Assembly (NCBI RefSeq): GCF_001425165.1
Contig: NZ_LMDU01000016.1
Location: 46,930 to 110,929, forward strand
DNA from: Pelomonas sp. Root405
Lineage (GTDB): Bacteria > Pseudomonadota > Gammaproteobacteria > Burkholderiales > Burkholderiaceae_C
DNA length: 64,000 nt
Direction: 5' to 3'
In this document: one piece after another, positions 36,157-45,351 of the stretch
Layout: every line of letters starts with the position of its first letter
How positions within the stretch are numbered: the first letter of the stretch is position 1
Notes under the pieces: generated by a model
The model's database searches: none
Told to the model about the DNA's origin: nothing
Seen by the model: only the letters and a program-made list of their open reading frames with translations
Program-made: the position numbers and the translations under genes

Positions 36157-37371
36157 ATGCGCGTGTTATTGAATACTTTTTCTCTAGTTGCGATGACAGC
36201 GCTAGCCAGCGCCGCGCTGTCGGCCAACGATGTGCCTCAAGAAAACGGCGCCCAGAAGCGAGCCACGGCGACTGCCGAGCCCGTCCGGGAATATCAGAGG
36301 CTCAGATCTCCCGAGGTCATGAAGGTCGTCGAGCGTGTCGCTGACTATCAAATCACCGCCATGGCAGCAGGCCTGAACCCCATCAAGACGGGAGAGGGCT
36401 ACCCGAACCCGAAAGGCTGGGTGCAAGCGGCGTTGTTCATAGGCTTGACCGAACTGGCAGATCGCAGCGCCAACCTGCGCTACAAGCAGTTGATTCTTCA
36501 GCGCGGCGAAGCCAACCAATGGAAACTGGCCGCGAGAAAGTACTTTGCGGACGACCAGGCAATTGGCCAATCGTATTTATGGGCGTCGAGGAATGGTGCC
36601 GGCGAGGTGGCCGCTTCAGAAGTCAAGGCCGAATTCGACGCAATCCTTTCAAAACCATCGACCGTTGCCCTTGAATTCACCGGCCATCGCGAAGGAACCG
36701 GTTTCGAGGCCCTGGGCTGCCAATCCCGTTGGTGCTGGTCTGACGCCTTGTTCATGGCCCCGCCCGCCTGGTTCGAATTAAGCAGACAGACCGGAGACCC
36801 AAAATACGCCGAGTTCGCCAAGAAGGAGTTTTGGGCCGCCACGGAGTACTTGTTCGACAACTCCGAAAATCTCTATTTCCGTGACTCGCGTTTCTTCGAG
36901 CGCCGCGACGCCGCCGGTCGCAAGGTCTTCTGGAGTCGCGGTGTCGGCTGGGCGTTCGCCGGCCTGGCGCGAATGATCGACCGCCTGCCCGAGGGCGATG
37001 CAGACCGCGCGCGAATGATCGTCCTGTTTCAACGGATGGCGGGCAAGCTGAAGGCCATTCAGAAGTCCGATGGCTATTGGGCGCCGTCCTTGTTGGCCAA
37101 TGGCCCGAACACGCCTGCGGAGTCGAGCGGCACTGGCTTCTACACGTACGGCCTGGCCTGGGGCATCAGCCGCGGCTTCCTTGACAGGGGCACATACGAA
37201 GCTTCTGCAAGAAAGGGATGGGCCGCGCTGCTGCGGGCAGTGCACCCCGATGGCAAGCTCGGCTACGTGCAGCCCGTCAGTGATCGGCCGGATGAGGTCA
37301 GCTACGACGACACGCAGTTGTACGGGGTGGGCGCCTTCCTGCTTGCCGGCACAGCCATCGCCGAGCTGTGA
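36157..37371 (+). CDS. GH105-type unsaturated glucuronyl/rhamnogalacturonyl hydrolase
   Basis: 404 residues with a signal peptide (hydrophobic run ending ALSAN). The family core WCWSDALFMAPPAWFEL carries the likely catalytic Asp196; other GH105/88 features are RDSRFFERRDAAG, VFWSRGVGWAFAGLARMI and DDTQLYGVGAFLLAG near the C-terminus. These enzymes remove the terminal 4,5-unsaturated uronic acid left by polysaccharide lyases from pectin-type or similar oligosaccharides. The product should be periplasmic. Codon use in the first half is less GC-biased than in neighbours, hinting at later acquisition. Confidence 0.88.
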   Translation: MRVLLNTFSLVAMTALASAALSANDVPQENGAQKRATATAEPVREYQRLRSPEVMKVVERVADYQITAMAAGLNPIKTGEGYPNPKGWVQAALFIGLTELADRSANLRYKQLILQRGEANQWKLAARKYFADDQAIGQSYLWASRNGAGEVAASEVKAEFDAILSKPSTVALEFTGHREGTGFEALGCQSRWCWSDALFMAPPAWFELSRQTGDPKYAEFAKKEFWAATEYLFDNSENLYFRDSRFFERRDAAGRKVFWSRGVGWAFAGLARMIDRLPEGDADRARMIVLFQRMAGKLKAIQKSDGYWAPSLLANGPNTPAESSGTGFYTYGLAWGISRGFLDRGTYEASARKGWAALLRAVHPDGKLGYVQPVSDRPDEVSYDDTQLYGVGAFLLAGTAIAEL

Positions 37372-37394
37372 ATCTCAATGATCGAGTACCGGTG

Positions 37395-37547
37395 ATGGCC
37401 AAGTTCAAGATCAACGGTGCGCGACAGGAACGGGATCTGGCACCGGACATGCCACTGCTGTGGGCGCGCCGCGAAGAGTTCCTGCGCATCCGCAGCCTGC
37501 CCATTGCTGATGCCCTGTTTCAGAAAAAGCGATGGAGGTCGCGTTGA
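37395..37547 (+). pseudogene. Remnant of a 2Fe-2S oxidoreductase subunit (IorA-like)
   Basis: A 50-codon open frame beginning MAKFKINGARQERDLAPDMP and LLWARRE. This matches the ferredoxin-domain start of isoquinoline 1-oxidoreductase/aldehyde dehydrogenase small subunits, where MAxFxINGxxxxVDAPxDxPLLWVLR is normal. After ~27 residues the similarity ends and none of the eight cluster-binding cysteines is present. The stop overlaps the start of the DUF4861 gene. I infer a decayed gene whose body has been lost. It could still be translated as a short leader, and the GGAGG inside its end is the ribosome site of the next gene. Confidence 0.55.
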
Positions 37548-38446
37548 TGCGCAGCTTGTTGATGGGCGTCGCAACTGGCGCATCGCTTGCATGCGCCCAG
37601 GCCGCGGAGCCGCCCGCCTTGCGTCCTCCCACCGCTGACGAGCAGCGACCTCGCGCCACGACGCGCCATGCGCCTGACCGCGCCGACGACATCATCTGGG
37701 AGAACGACAAAGTCGCGCATCGCATCTACGGCCCTGTGCTGCAGAAGATCGAACCGCCCTCCGGTTCAGGCATTGATGCCTGGGCCAAGAAGGTGCGCTG
37801 GCCCTTCATGGACCGGCAGCTGAAGACGCCGAACTATCACAACGACTACGGCGAAGGCATGGACTTCTACAGCGTCGGCAACAGCCGCGGCGTGGGCGGT
37901 CTGGGCATCTGGTTCGACGACAAGCTCTGGGTCTCGCGCAACTGGGCGTCCCACAAGATCCTGCAGAACGGGCCCGACGTGGCGTCGTTCCAGGTGACGT
38001 ATGCGCCCTGGCCCGTGAGCGTCGACCGCAAGGTGTGGGAGACCCGCACGTTCACCCTGCCGTCGGGCACCCACTTCACCCGGTTGCAGTCGGTCATCCA
38101 GTCCGACAAGCCGGAGGAACTGATCGTCGGCATCGGGCTCAGCAAGACGCCTGTCGGCACGGCCAAGGGCAGCTTGCTGGCCGATGCGAAGAAGGGCCTG
38201 ATGGTGTTCTGGTCGCCGGCCCACGCCAGATACGGTGCCATAGGCACGGCTGTGCGTGTGGACCCTGACATGGTGGTGGACACCGGTGCCGATGCAGACA
38301 ACCACCTGATCCGCATACGGGTCACACCTGGCAAGCCGTTCGTCTACTACATCGGTTCGGTGTGGGAGCAGGGGCTGGACTTCAACGACCGGGCCGCCTG
38401 GGAGGCACACGTTGCCGCCGAGCGGCTCGACTTCCTGCCGAAATAG
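37547..38446 (+). CDS. DUF4861 family secreted protein
   Basis: 299 residues. A short signal peptide (ending CAQAA) precedes a beta-rich DUF4861 domain with IIWENDKVAHRIYGPVL, GEGMDFYSVGNSRGVGGLGI and KPFVYYIGSVWEQG. DUF4861 proteins occur in pectin and rhamnogalacturonan loci beside GH105 enzymes; their activity is not established. The ATG at 37547 is chosen because GGAGG lies 9 bases ahead; a weaker in-frame ATG at 37532 overlaps that ribosome site. Confidence 0.82.
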   Translation: MRSLLMGVATGASLACAQAAEPPALRPPTADEQRPRATTRHAPDRADDIIWENDKVAHRIYGPVLQKIEPPSGSGIDAWAKKVRWPFMDRQLKTPNYHNDYGEGMDFYSVGNSRGVGGLGIWFDDKLWVSRNWASHKILQNGPDVASFQVTYAPWPVSVDRKVWETRTFTLPSGTHFTRLQSVIQSDKPEELIVGIGLSKTPVGTAKGSLLADAKKGLMVFWSPAHARYGAIGTAVRVDPDMVVDTGADADNHLIRIRVTPGKPFVYYIGSVWEQGLDFNDRAAWEAHVAAERLDFLPK

Positions 38447-38454
38447 CCCCAGCC

Positions 38455-38889
38455 ATGCCCAGCAAGCTTGCCGCCCTGCCGCTGGTTGCCGCGCTGACAC
38501 TGGCTGCGCATGCGCAGCAGCCGCAACCCGTGGCTTCCCCTGAGGTGATGCCAGGCAAGGGCCTGGCGGAGCACCCGTTTCTGTGCCGCGGTGAATACGA
38601 ACACAACGCCGATCAGCAAACCGTCCACCTCGTCCGCGGCGGCAAGCCGGTGTGGAGCTATGCCATCAAGTTCCGCGTGATTCGCGACGAGAAAGCGGAC
38701 ATCCAGGAACTGGGCGATTGCACCTTGCCGCCCACCGGCCATGTGCTCCTGACCACGCGGTTCGGCGCGTTGGAGGTCACCCCGGACAAGCAAGTGGCCT
38801 GGACTTTGCGCGAATGGGTCTCGCCCAACCTCGGCCCCGCCACCTTCATTCAATTGCTCGACCAACCCGCCGGGGATTTGCAACGATGA
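38455..38889 (+). CDS. Shortened PQQ-like beta-propeller protein
   Basis: 144 residues with a signal peptide (ending LAAHAQ). The mature part begins AEHPFLCRGEYEHNADQQ and has one propeller-type repeat (VHLVRGGKPVWSYAIKF, then LEVTPDKQVAWTLREW), ending in GPATFIQLLDQP. In related loci proteins of this type are roughly twice as long with several such repeats. Here the first repeat seems to run straight into a C-terminal end, as if repeats were lost by in-frame recombination. It is 8 bp after the DUF4861 gene and overlaps the GH2 gene by ATGA, so it is still embedded in the operon. Function unknown. Confidence 0.6.
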   Translation: MPSKLAALPLVAALTLAAHAQQPQPVASPEVMPGKGLAEHPFLCRGEYEHNADQQTVHLVRGGKPVWSYAIKFRVIRDEKADIQELGDCTLPPTGHVLLTTRFGALEVTPDKQVAWTLREWVSPNLGPATFIQLLDQPAGDLQR

Positions 38890-41800
38890 ACTTCATGCGC
38901 AACGTATTGCTAGGCCTGGCGAGCTTGGTCGCCGCCACGTCGAGCCTGGCGGCATCGCAGCTGCCTGCCGGCGCAGTGCCGCGTACAGCCACGCTGATGC
39001 TGACCGGCAGCGGCCCGGACGATGCCGTGGCTTGGGATTTCACGATCAGTGGTGGTCGACGCGCTGGCGAAAAGGCGCGCATCCTCGTGCCGTCCAACTG
39101 GCAGCAACAAGGCTTTGGCAGCTACCAGTACGGCTATGACAAGGGCCCGCGTGTCGCCGACTCCGCCGTCTACAAACGTCGCTTCTCGGTGCCGGCAGAC
39201 TGGACGGGCCGCACGGTGCGCGTGGTGTTCGATGCGGTGATGACCGACACCCTCGTCAAGGTCAACGGCAATGTGGTCGGACCCATGCACCAGGGCGGCT
39301 TCAATCGTTTCAGCCACGACGTCACGCGCTGGATCACACCGGGTGAAGACCATGAGATCGAGGTGCAGGTCAGTGAGGCGTCCGCGGACATGGCCACGGA
39401 TATCGCGGAACGCCATGGCGACTACTGGGTCTTTGGCGGCATCTACCGTCCTGTCTGGCTGGAGGCGTCGCCGTCCCAATCCATCGCGCACATGGCGATC
39501 AACGCTCAGGCCAGTGGCGCGCTGACCGCGGATGTCACGCTGCGTGCGCCGCGCACCGTCACGCGTGTGGTCGGCCAGGTCACCACGCGCCAGGGTGAGA
39601 ACGTCGGGCAGCCGTTCACGGTCGCGATTCCCGCCGGCGGCGCCGGCCGCGTGCGCCTGCACGGCAAGGTCGAGCAGCCGCGGCTGTGGACCGCGGAGAC
39701 GCCCAACCTTTACCAGTTGCAGCTCACGCTGTACGAAGGCGACAAGGCGGTGCATCAGGCCAGCGAGCGCTTCGGCTTTCGGACCTTCGAGGTGCGTGAG
39801 GGTCAGGGCCTGTACCTGAACGGCCAACGGGTGATGCTCAAGGGCATCAATCGCCACAGCTTCCGGCCGGAGACCGGTCGCGCGGTGTCCCGTGCCCAGG
39901 CCTACGACGACGCCCGCCTGATCAAGTCGATGAACATGAACGCCATGCGCGTGGCGCACTACGCGCCGGAGAAGGCGTTTCTGGAGGCTGCCGACGAACT
40001 CGGGCTCTACGTCATCAATGAACTGAGCGGCTGGCAGAAGGCGCATGGCACGGAGGTGGGCCGCAAGCTGGTGCGAGCGCTGGTGGAGCGCGACGTCAAC
40101 CATCCCAGCATCCTGATCTGGGCCAACGGCAACGAGGGCGGCTGGAACCGCGAGCTGGATGCCGACTTCGCGTTGTACGACCCCCAGGCGCGCCCCCTGA
40201 TCCACCCCTGGGAGCCCTTCGGTGGCATCGACACCAAGCACTACCCGCGCTATCCCGACCTGCTGCGCCGGCTCGCGGGCGACATGCTGGTGCTCCCGAC
40301 AGAATTCCTCCACGGCTTGTTCGATGGCGGCCATGGTGCCGGGCTGGATGACTACTGGCGGGCGATGAAGGCATCCCCTCGTGGCGCGGGCGGCTTCCTG
40401 TGGAATCTGGCCGATGAGGGCATCGCCCGAACCGACCAGGGCGGGCGCCTCGACCTCTTCGGCAGCTACGCACCCGACGGCATCGTGGGCTCGCGGCATG
40501 ACAAGGAGCCGAGCTTCGACACGGTCAAGGAGATCTGGTCGCCGGTGCAGATCGAGCTTCCGACGCTCAACAGCCAGTTCGATGGCGTCCTTAGAGTCAG
40601 CAACGAGTACGACTTCACGTCGCTGTCGGCGCTGCGGTTCCGGTGGGAGTGGGTGCGCTGGCCTGCCCCGCAGGATCGCAAGCTTGACCCCCATGTGCTG
40701 TCCTCGGGAGAACTCGCGGGGCCCGCTGTACTGCCTCATGGCACGGGTGCGCTGAAGCTTCCGCTGCCGGCTGCCTGGCGTGATGCAGACGCATTGCGGC
40801 TGGTCGCGACAAACAACGCAGAGCACCTTGGTACCTGGGTGTGGCCCCTGCCCGACCGGCCCATCGGCCTCGCCACCAGAAAGCTGGGGGCGCCCACCGC
40901 TGCACGAGAGGGCGACAGCATCCGGCTTGCGGCCGGCGCTGTGGCGGCTCGCTTCGATGCTCGCACCGGCCTGCTTTTGGAAGTGGAAAGGGATGGCAAG
41001 ACGCAGCCACTGTCCAACGGGCCTCGCCTGGTCGTCGCGCGCCCCAAGCCCGCGGCCGAACCGAGCTGGCAGACGCCGCAGGCCAGGGGTGACGGCACCT
41101 ACGAGTTCCAGGCCCCGACGATGGCCAACGTCGCCACCATCGACCTTGGGCTCGCCGAGACCGATGGCTGGGCGGCTTTCAGGCTGGAGCTGTCCTCCGA
41201 TGGCCAGCGATGGAAGACCGTGTATGACAGCGGCCGCGTTGCACGAGACGGGCAGACGCACACCTTCCCGCCGCAGCTCGTGAAGGCCGTGCGCGTGACG
41301 CGGCTGCAGGGCGCCCGACGCACGCCGGCGGTGGTGTCCCTGCGCCTGGCGCACGAGGCTGAGCGTTTCAACGTCGCCCCGCTCAAGGTGGCAGTGACGG
41401 CCGGCGTGGGTACGACAGGCGCGTGGCTTGAAGCGCCCGGCGCCGGCGGCATTGAACGCCTGCGCTGGAGCCTGGATGAACACGGCGTGCTGGCGCTCGA
41501 CTACACCTATCAGCTGCACGGCCCGGTGCTGTATCACGGCATCGGCTTCGACAGGCCGCTGGCGGACATCAGCCAGTTCAGAGCGCTGGTGCGCGGGCCT
41601 GGCCCCGTCTGGCAAAACCGCATTCGCGGGCCGGTGCTGGGCGTCTACGACTTCAGCGCTCCGGCCGGCTACTACGCCAACCCGCAGTGGCTTCGGCTTG
41701 CTTCGCCTGCGGGTGACATGACGTTCACGAACGAGGGCGCCGGCTTCTTGCAATTGGGCGCCAGGATGGCCGACTTCCCGACCACCAGCGTGGACTTCCC

Positions 41801-41936
41801 GGCCAGCGACATCGGCTTTCTCCATGCCATCCCAGGCATGGGCGCCAAGATGCAGGCGGCCGACCTGACGGGCCCGGCAGGCGGCCCGTCCTTGGCCTCG
41901 GGCGCTTACAGCGGCCGCTTGCGTCTGCAGTTCTGA
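38886..41936 (+). CDS. Secreted glycoside hydrolase family 2 enzyme
   Basis: 1016 residues with a signal peptide (ending SSLAAS). Sugar-binding jelly-roll (about 40-200, with DYWVFGGIYRPVWLEA), immunoglobulin-like domain (about 205-300) and TIM barrel (about 305-580). Acid/base Glu417 is in WANGNEGG and nucleophile Glu473 in LPTEFLHG; the NRHSFRPETG loop is typical of GH2. Roughly 400 further residues form additional beta domains, longer than classical LacZ. Likely releases galactose or uronic acid branches from a plant or algal polysaccharide; exact specificity is open. Confidence 0.88.
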   Translation: MNFMRNVLLGLASLVAATSSLAASQLPAGAVPRTATLMLTGSGPDDAVAWDFTISGGRRAGEKARILVPSNWQQQGFGSYQYGYDKGPRVADSAVYKRRFSVPADWTGRTVRVVFDAVMTDTLVKVNGNVVGPMHQGGFNRFSHDVTRWITPGEDHEIEVQVSEASADMATDIAERHGDYWVFGGIYRPVWLEASPSQSIAHMAINAQASGALTADVTLRAPRTVTRVVGQVTTRQGENVGQPFTVAIPAGGAGRVRLHGKVEQPRLWTAETPNLYQLQLTLYEGDKAVHQASERFGFRTFEVREGQGLYLNGQRVMLKGINRHSFRPETGRAVSRAQAYDDARLIKSMNMNAMRVAHYAPEKAFLEAADELGLYVINELSGWQKAHGTEVGRKLVRALVERDVNHPSILIWANGNEGGWNRELDADFALYDPQARPLIHPWEPFGGIDTKHYPRYPDLLRRLAGDMLVLPTEFLHGLFDGGHGAGLDDYWRAMKASPRGAGGFLWNLADEGIARTDQGGRLDLFGSYAPDGIVGSRHDKEPSFDTVKEIWSPVQIELPTLNSQFDGVLRVSNEYDFTSLSALRFRWEWVRWPAPQDRKLDPHVLSSGELAGPAVLPHGTGALKLPLPAAWRDADALRLVATNNAEHLGTWVWPLPDRPIGLATRKLGAPTAAREGDSIRLAAGAVAARFDARTGLLLEVERDGKTQPLSNGPRLVVARPKPAAEPSWQTPQARGDGTYEFQAPTMANVATIDLGLAETDGWAAFRLELSSDGQRWKTVYDSGRVARDGQTHTFPPQLVKAVRVTRLQGARRTPAVVSLRLAHEAERFNVAPLKVAVTAGVGTTGAWLEAPGAGGIERLRWSLDEHGVLALDYTYQLHGPVLYHGIGFDRPLADISQFRALVRGPGPVWQNRIRGPVLGVYDFSAPAGYYANPQWLRLASPAGDMTFTNEGAGFLQLGARMADFPTTSVDFPASDIGFLHAIPGMGAKMQAADLTGPAGGPSLASGAYSGRLRLQF

Positions 41937-41983
41937 GGGCGGCACGCGCGCGGCCAGCGCTGCGAACTGCGGGATTGCCAATG

Positions 41984-41994
41984 GTTGTATGACG
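41984..41994 (+). promoter_or_regulatory. Putative operator, copy B (GTTGTATGACG)
   Basis: Second copy of the shared 11-mer, 47 bp after the GH2 stop and 237 bp before the TonB receptor start. TTGTATGAC is the closest of the three to the FadR-type half-site pattern TTGTATGACAA. Confidence 0.45.
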
Positions 41995-42171
41995 TCCCAC
42001 TAAAAACACGCATCAGCGAAATTCGGGTCGCCCAGCAAGCCGGGCCATGAAGCTTCGCCGTGTTGCGGGGCCACATCAGCTTCGTCCAGTGTTCATGCGG
42101 GCTCCCACCAGGCGGACCGAGATTTCGCGCAACTCCGTGAGCGTTTTTCTTAACGCTATTGTTTCCGCTTT

Positions 42172-42182
42172 GTTGTACGACG
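42172..42182 (+). promoter_or_regulatory. Putative operator, copy C (GTTGTACGACG)
   Basis: Third copy of the shared 11-mer, 48 bp before the TonB receptor ATG, in the same orientation as copy B. A position overlapping or just downstream of the promoter would suit a repressor. Confidence 0.45.
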
Positions 42183-42230
42183 ACCATGCGGCAGCCCAGC
42201 GGGGCCACCGAAAACAACCATGGAGATGAA

Positions 42231-45197
42231 ATGAAGAAATCCCACCGCAACGGGAGCCAGCGACTTTTGCGCAAGAGCCTGGTCGCGCTCGCGAGTGCCG
42301 CCTTCGCCAGTGGCGCGATGGCCCAGGAGGACCCGAGCAAGTTGGAGGCTGTCGTCGTCACGGGCTTTCGCGCCAGCCTGAACAGCGCCCTCAACCAGAA
42401 GAAGAACGCCGACGGCCTTGTCGACGTCATCAAGGCGGAAGACGTCTCCAAGTTCCCCGACGCCAACCTGGCTGAATCGCTGCAGCGCGTTCCCGGCGTG
42501 GCGCTGGCCCGCGGCGACGGCGGCGAAGGCAAGCAGATCACCGTGCGAGGCCTGAACGCGGGCTTCACCCGTGTGCGCATCAACGGCATCGAGGCCATCT
42601 CCGCCACCGGTGCATCCGACATCAACGGCAGCACCAACCGCAGCCGTGCCTTCGACTTCTCCGTCTTTGCTTCCGAGCTGTTCAACAGCCTGTCCGTTCG
42701 CAAGACGTCGCAAGCCGACGTCGAGGAAGGCTCGCTCGGTGCCACGGTCGACCTGCGTGGCGCCCGCCCCTTCGACTTCAGGGACCAGACGCTGACGTTC
42801 GGCGCGCAGTCGAACTACAACACGCTCGCCCGCAGATCCGCGCCGCGCCTGACGGGCCTGTTCACGACCAGCGCGCAGACCGACATCGGCAAGATCGGCA
42901 TCCTCGTGTCCGGCGCCTGGTCCAAGCGCAGCGCCACGGAGGAAGGCTACGAAGCCGTCGAACTGCTGCCCGCCAGCGACGGCGGCTCGGGCTTCTGCTC
43001 TCCGGTGGGCTTTGTTCCGCAGAACCCGGCCAACAATGCCGTCAAGGGCATCGACGCCAACAACTGCGGCGTCAACCTGCCCCGCACGTCCAATCTGGCG
43101 GCCTACCAGAACGTGTTCGGCCGCACGGACAACTTCGGCGGCACCGTGGCCACGCCGGCCGCGGGCAGCGGCGCCTTCCACCCGCGCATCCCGCGCTATC
43201 GCCGCTCCATCGCTGAGTACGAGCGCCTGGGCGTGACCGCCGCGCTGCAGTGGAAGCCCTCCGAGGCCACCGAGGTCAGCCTCGACGTGCTGGGCGGCAC
43301 GTTCGACAACAGCCGCTACGACAACTACATCTCCGCCATCTCGTTCGGCCGCCCGATCGGCTCCAATGGCAAGCCGATGACGTCCATCGTCGACGCCTCG
43401 TTCAACGGCAACGGCAGCTGGGAATACGGCAAGTTCAACGGCGTCGACGTGCGCTCCGAAGGCCTGATCGACGTCAACAACACGACCTTCAAGCAGCACG
43501 TGCTGAGCGCCACGCACAAGCTGACCGACACCATCAAGCTGGACTTGATGAGCGGCGTCTCGGACAGCCGGCTCGATTCACCGATGCGCGCAACGGTGCA
43601 GCTCGACATACCTAACGTCAACGGGTTCTCGTTCGACTTCCGGCAGAACCGCAACGTGCCCACGCTGACCTTCGGCACCGACGTGGCCAACCCCGCCAAC
43701 TACAGCTTTGCGCCCACGGATCCCGACGGCACCGTGCGCGGCGGCTTCGTGGGTCGCGTGCTCAACACCGGCAACAAGCTGCGTACCAACGCGGTGGGCG
43801 GCAGCTGGGAAGTCAGCGACAACATCACGCTGCGCAGCGGCCTGTCGTCACGCAAGAACGCCTGGGACAACTTCGAGATCAGCTCCGGCGCGCAGAACGG
43901 CCTCGCCAATCCGCCCGGGTTCCAGATGGCCAGCGTGACACGCATGATCTCCAACTTCGGCAAGGGGCTGGAAGGGTCGGGCTACCCCAGCCAGTGGGTG
44001 GCCGTCGATCTCGACAAGTTCCGCAAGGTGTGGGACATCGAAGCCCACTCTCCTTCGATTCCAGGCTCGCAGCTGAACGTGCTGGGACAGGCCAATCGCA
44101 AGATCCTCGAGAAGATCAACGCGGCCTACCTGTCGGCAGACTTCAACTACGACGTCGGTCCCGTCATGCTGCGCGGCAATGTCGGCGTGCGCGCCACCGA
44201 GACCAAGGCCAACGCTTCGGCGCTGGTGAACGTCAACGGCACGCTGCAACCGGTGTCGTTCGACAAGACCTACCGCGACACGCTGCCCTCCCTGAACCTG
44301 ACAGCCGAATTGCCCAGGGACGTCTTCCTGCGCTTCTCGGCGAGCAAGACGCTGTCGCGCCCGGAGTACGCCGATCTGGCGCCGACCGCCTCGGTCAATA
44401 CCAACGCGCAGACGGTCAGCATCGGTGCGCCGAACCTGGACCCCGTGCGCGCGAACACCTACGACCTGCAGGCCGAGTGGTACTTCGCCAAGAATTCGCT
44501 GGTGTCGCTGGGCGTTTTCCACAAGAAGATCGACAGCTACATCCAGCGCGTCACCGAGCGCGTCGCCTACAACACCCTCGGCCTGCCGGATGCGCTGTTG
44601 ACGGGCGGCGGCACCTGCACTATCACGGGCAGCAACCCGACGTGCGCCACGCTGCCCACGTCCATCGTGACGGTCGGCCGCGCAGCCAACACGCCGGGCG
44701 GCCCGCTGACGGGCTTCGAGGCCAACCTGCAGCTGCCGTTCAGTTTCCTGCCGGGTATCTGGAGCAACTTCGGCATGCTGGCCAACATCACGCACGTCAA
44801 GTCGACCATCAACTACATCACCCGCACGGCGACGCCGACGCTGCCGCAGCTGTCGATCAACGCCAACCTCGTGGGAATGTCGCCAAAGGCGCGCAACCTG
44901 ACGCTCTACTACGAGGACAGCGCCTTCAGCGCGCGCGTCTCCGCGGCCTACAGGTCCAAGTACCTGATCAACGTGCTGGGCGATGTGAACGGCCACGATG
45001 TTTCGTTCGTGAACGCTTCGACGAACATCGACTTCTCGGCGTCGTACAACGTGTCGCCGAAGCTGAAGGTGACCTTCGAGGCGGCCAACCTGACGGACCA
45101 GCCACTGCGCTATGGCCGCGACACCCAGCGGGACGACACGTGGCTGTACGCCCACTTCGGCCGAACTTTCGGCGTCGGCATGTCGTACAAGTTCTGA
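42231..45197 (+). CDS. TonB-dependent outer membrane receptor
   Basis: 988 residues. Signal peptide ending GAMAQ; a TonB-box-like EAVVVTGFRASL follows. The plug domain has DVIKAEDVSKFPDANLAES and QITVRGLNAGFTRVRINGI; the rest is a 22-strand barrel ending in the aromatic YKF. It belongs to the large receptor type abundant in carbohydrate-scavenging Xanthomonadales and Caulobacterales. By context it imports oligosaccharides for the surrounding hydrolases. The ATG at 42231 follows GGAGATGAA. Confidence 0.92.
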   Translation: MKKSHRNGSQRLLRKSLVALASAAFASGAMAQEDPSKLEAVVVTGFRASLNSALNQKKNADGLVDVIKAEDVSKFPDANLAESLQRVPGVALARGDGGEGKQITVRGLNAGFTRVRINGIEAISATGASDINGSTNRSRAFDFSVFASELFNSLSVRKTSQADVEEGSLGATVDLRGARPFDFRDQTLTFGAQSNYNTLARRSAPRLTGLFTTSAQTDIGKIGILVSGAWSKRSATEEGYEAVELLPASDGGSGFCSPVGFVPQNPANNAVKGIDANNCGVNLPRTSNLAAYQNVFGRTDNFGGTVATPAAGSGAFHPRIPRYRRSIAEYERLGVTAALQWKPSEATEVSLDVLGGTFDNSRYDNYISAISFGRPIGSNGKPMTSIVDASFNGNGSWEYGKFNGVDVRSEGLIDVNNTTFKQHVLSATHKLTDTIKLDLMSGVSDSRLDSPMRATVQLDIPNVNGFSFDFRQNRNVPTLTFGTDVANPANYSFAPTDPDGTVRGGFVGRVLNTGNKLRTNAVGGSWEVSDNITLRSGLSSRKNAWDNFEISSGAQNGLANPPGFQMASVTRMISNFGKGLEGSGYPSQWVAVDLDKFRKVWDIEAHSPSIPGSQLNVLGQANRKILEKINAAYLSADFNYDVGPVMLRGNVGVRATETKANASALVNVNGTLQPVSFDKTYRDTLPSLNLTAELPRDVFLRFSASKTLSRPEYADLAPTASVNTNAQTVSIGAPNLDPVRANTYDLQAEWYFAKNSLVSLGVFHKKIDSYIQRVTERVAYNTLGLPDALLTGGGTCTITGSNPTCATLPTSIVTVGRAANTPGGPLTGFEANLQLPFSFLPGIWSNFGMLANITHVKSTINYITRTATPTLPQLSINANLVGMSPKARNLTLYYEDSAFSARVSAAYRSKYLINVLGDVNGHDVSFVNASTNIDFSASYNVSPKLKVTFEAANLTDQPLRYGRDTQRDDTWLYAHFGRTFGVGMSYKF

Positions 45198-45351
45198 AGA
45201 CCGAGCGTTCCGACGCTCTCCGGCCAGCCGCCCCGGCTGCTGGCCATCTTCAGTCCACTGTCGGGCCCTTGGCTCCGCATGCCGAGCGCCCCTTTTTCTT
45301 CTCGCACTGGCCCCGGAAAGGGCCATGTGAACGGACTTGGCAAACAGACCC

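Larger units (their letters stand above)
41937..42230 (+). other. Control region of the TonB receptor gene
   Basis: 294 bp between the GH2 and receptor genes. It holds two copies of the GTTGTAYGAYG motif 188 bp apart and a T-rich stretch (42141-42170, TTTTTCTTAAC and ATTGTTTCCG) suited to a promoter. No coding sequence is convincing. GGAGATGAA sits just before the receptor start. Confidence 0.5.

Noticed and set aside
38910..41981. A 1023-codon minus-strand open frame over the GH2 gene
   Set aside because: Antisense shadow of a GH2 enzyme with both catalytic Glu residues; no recognisable domain in the shadow.
45041..45050. Reverse match to the GTTGTAYGAY motif inside the TonB receptor gene
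   Set aside because: It encodes conserved barrel residues SYN near the C-terminus, so the match is best explained by codon choice.
45198..45351. Possible terminator after the TonB receptor gene
   Set aside because: A short CAGCC/GGCTG hairpin and a separate TTTTT stretch exist but are not adjacent, so no terminator can be supported.
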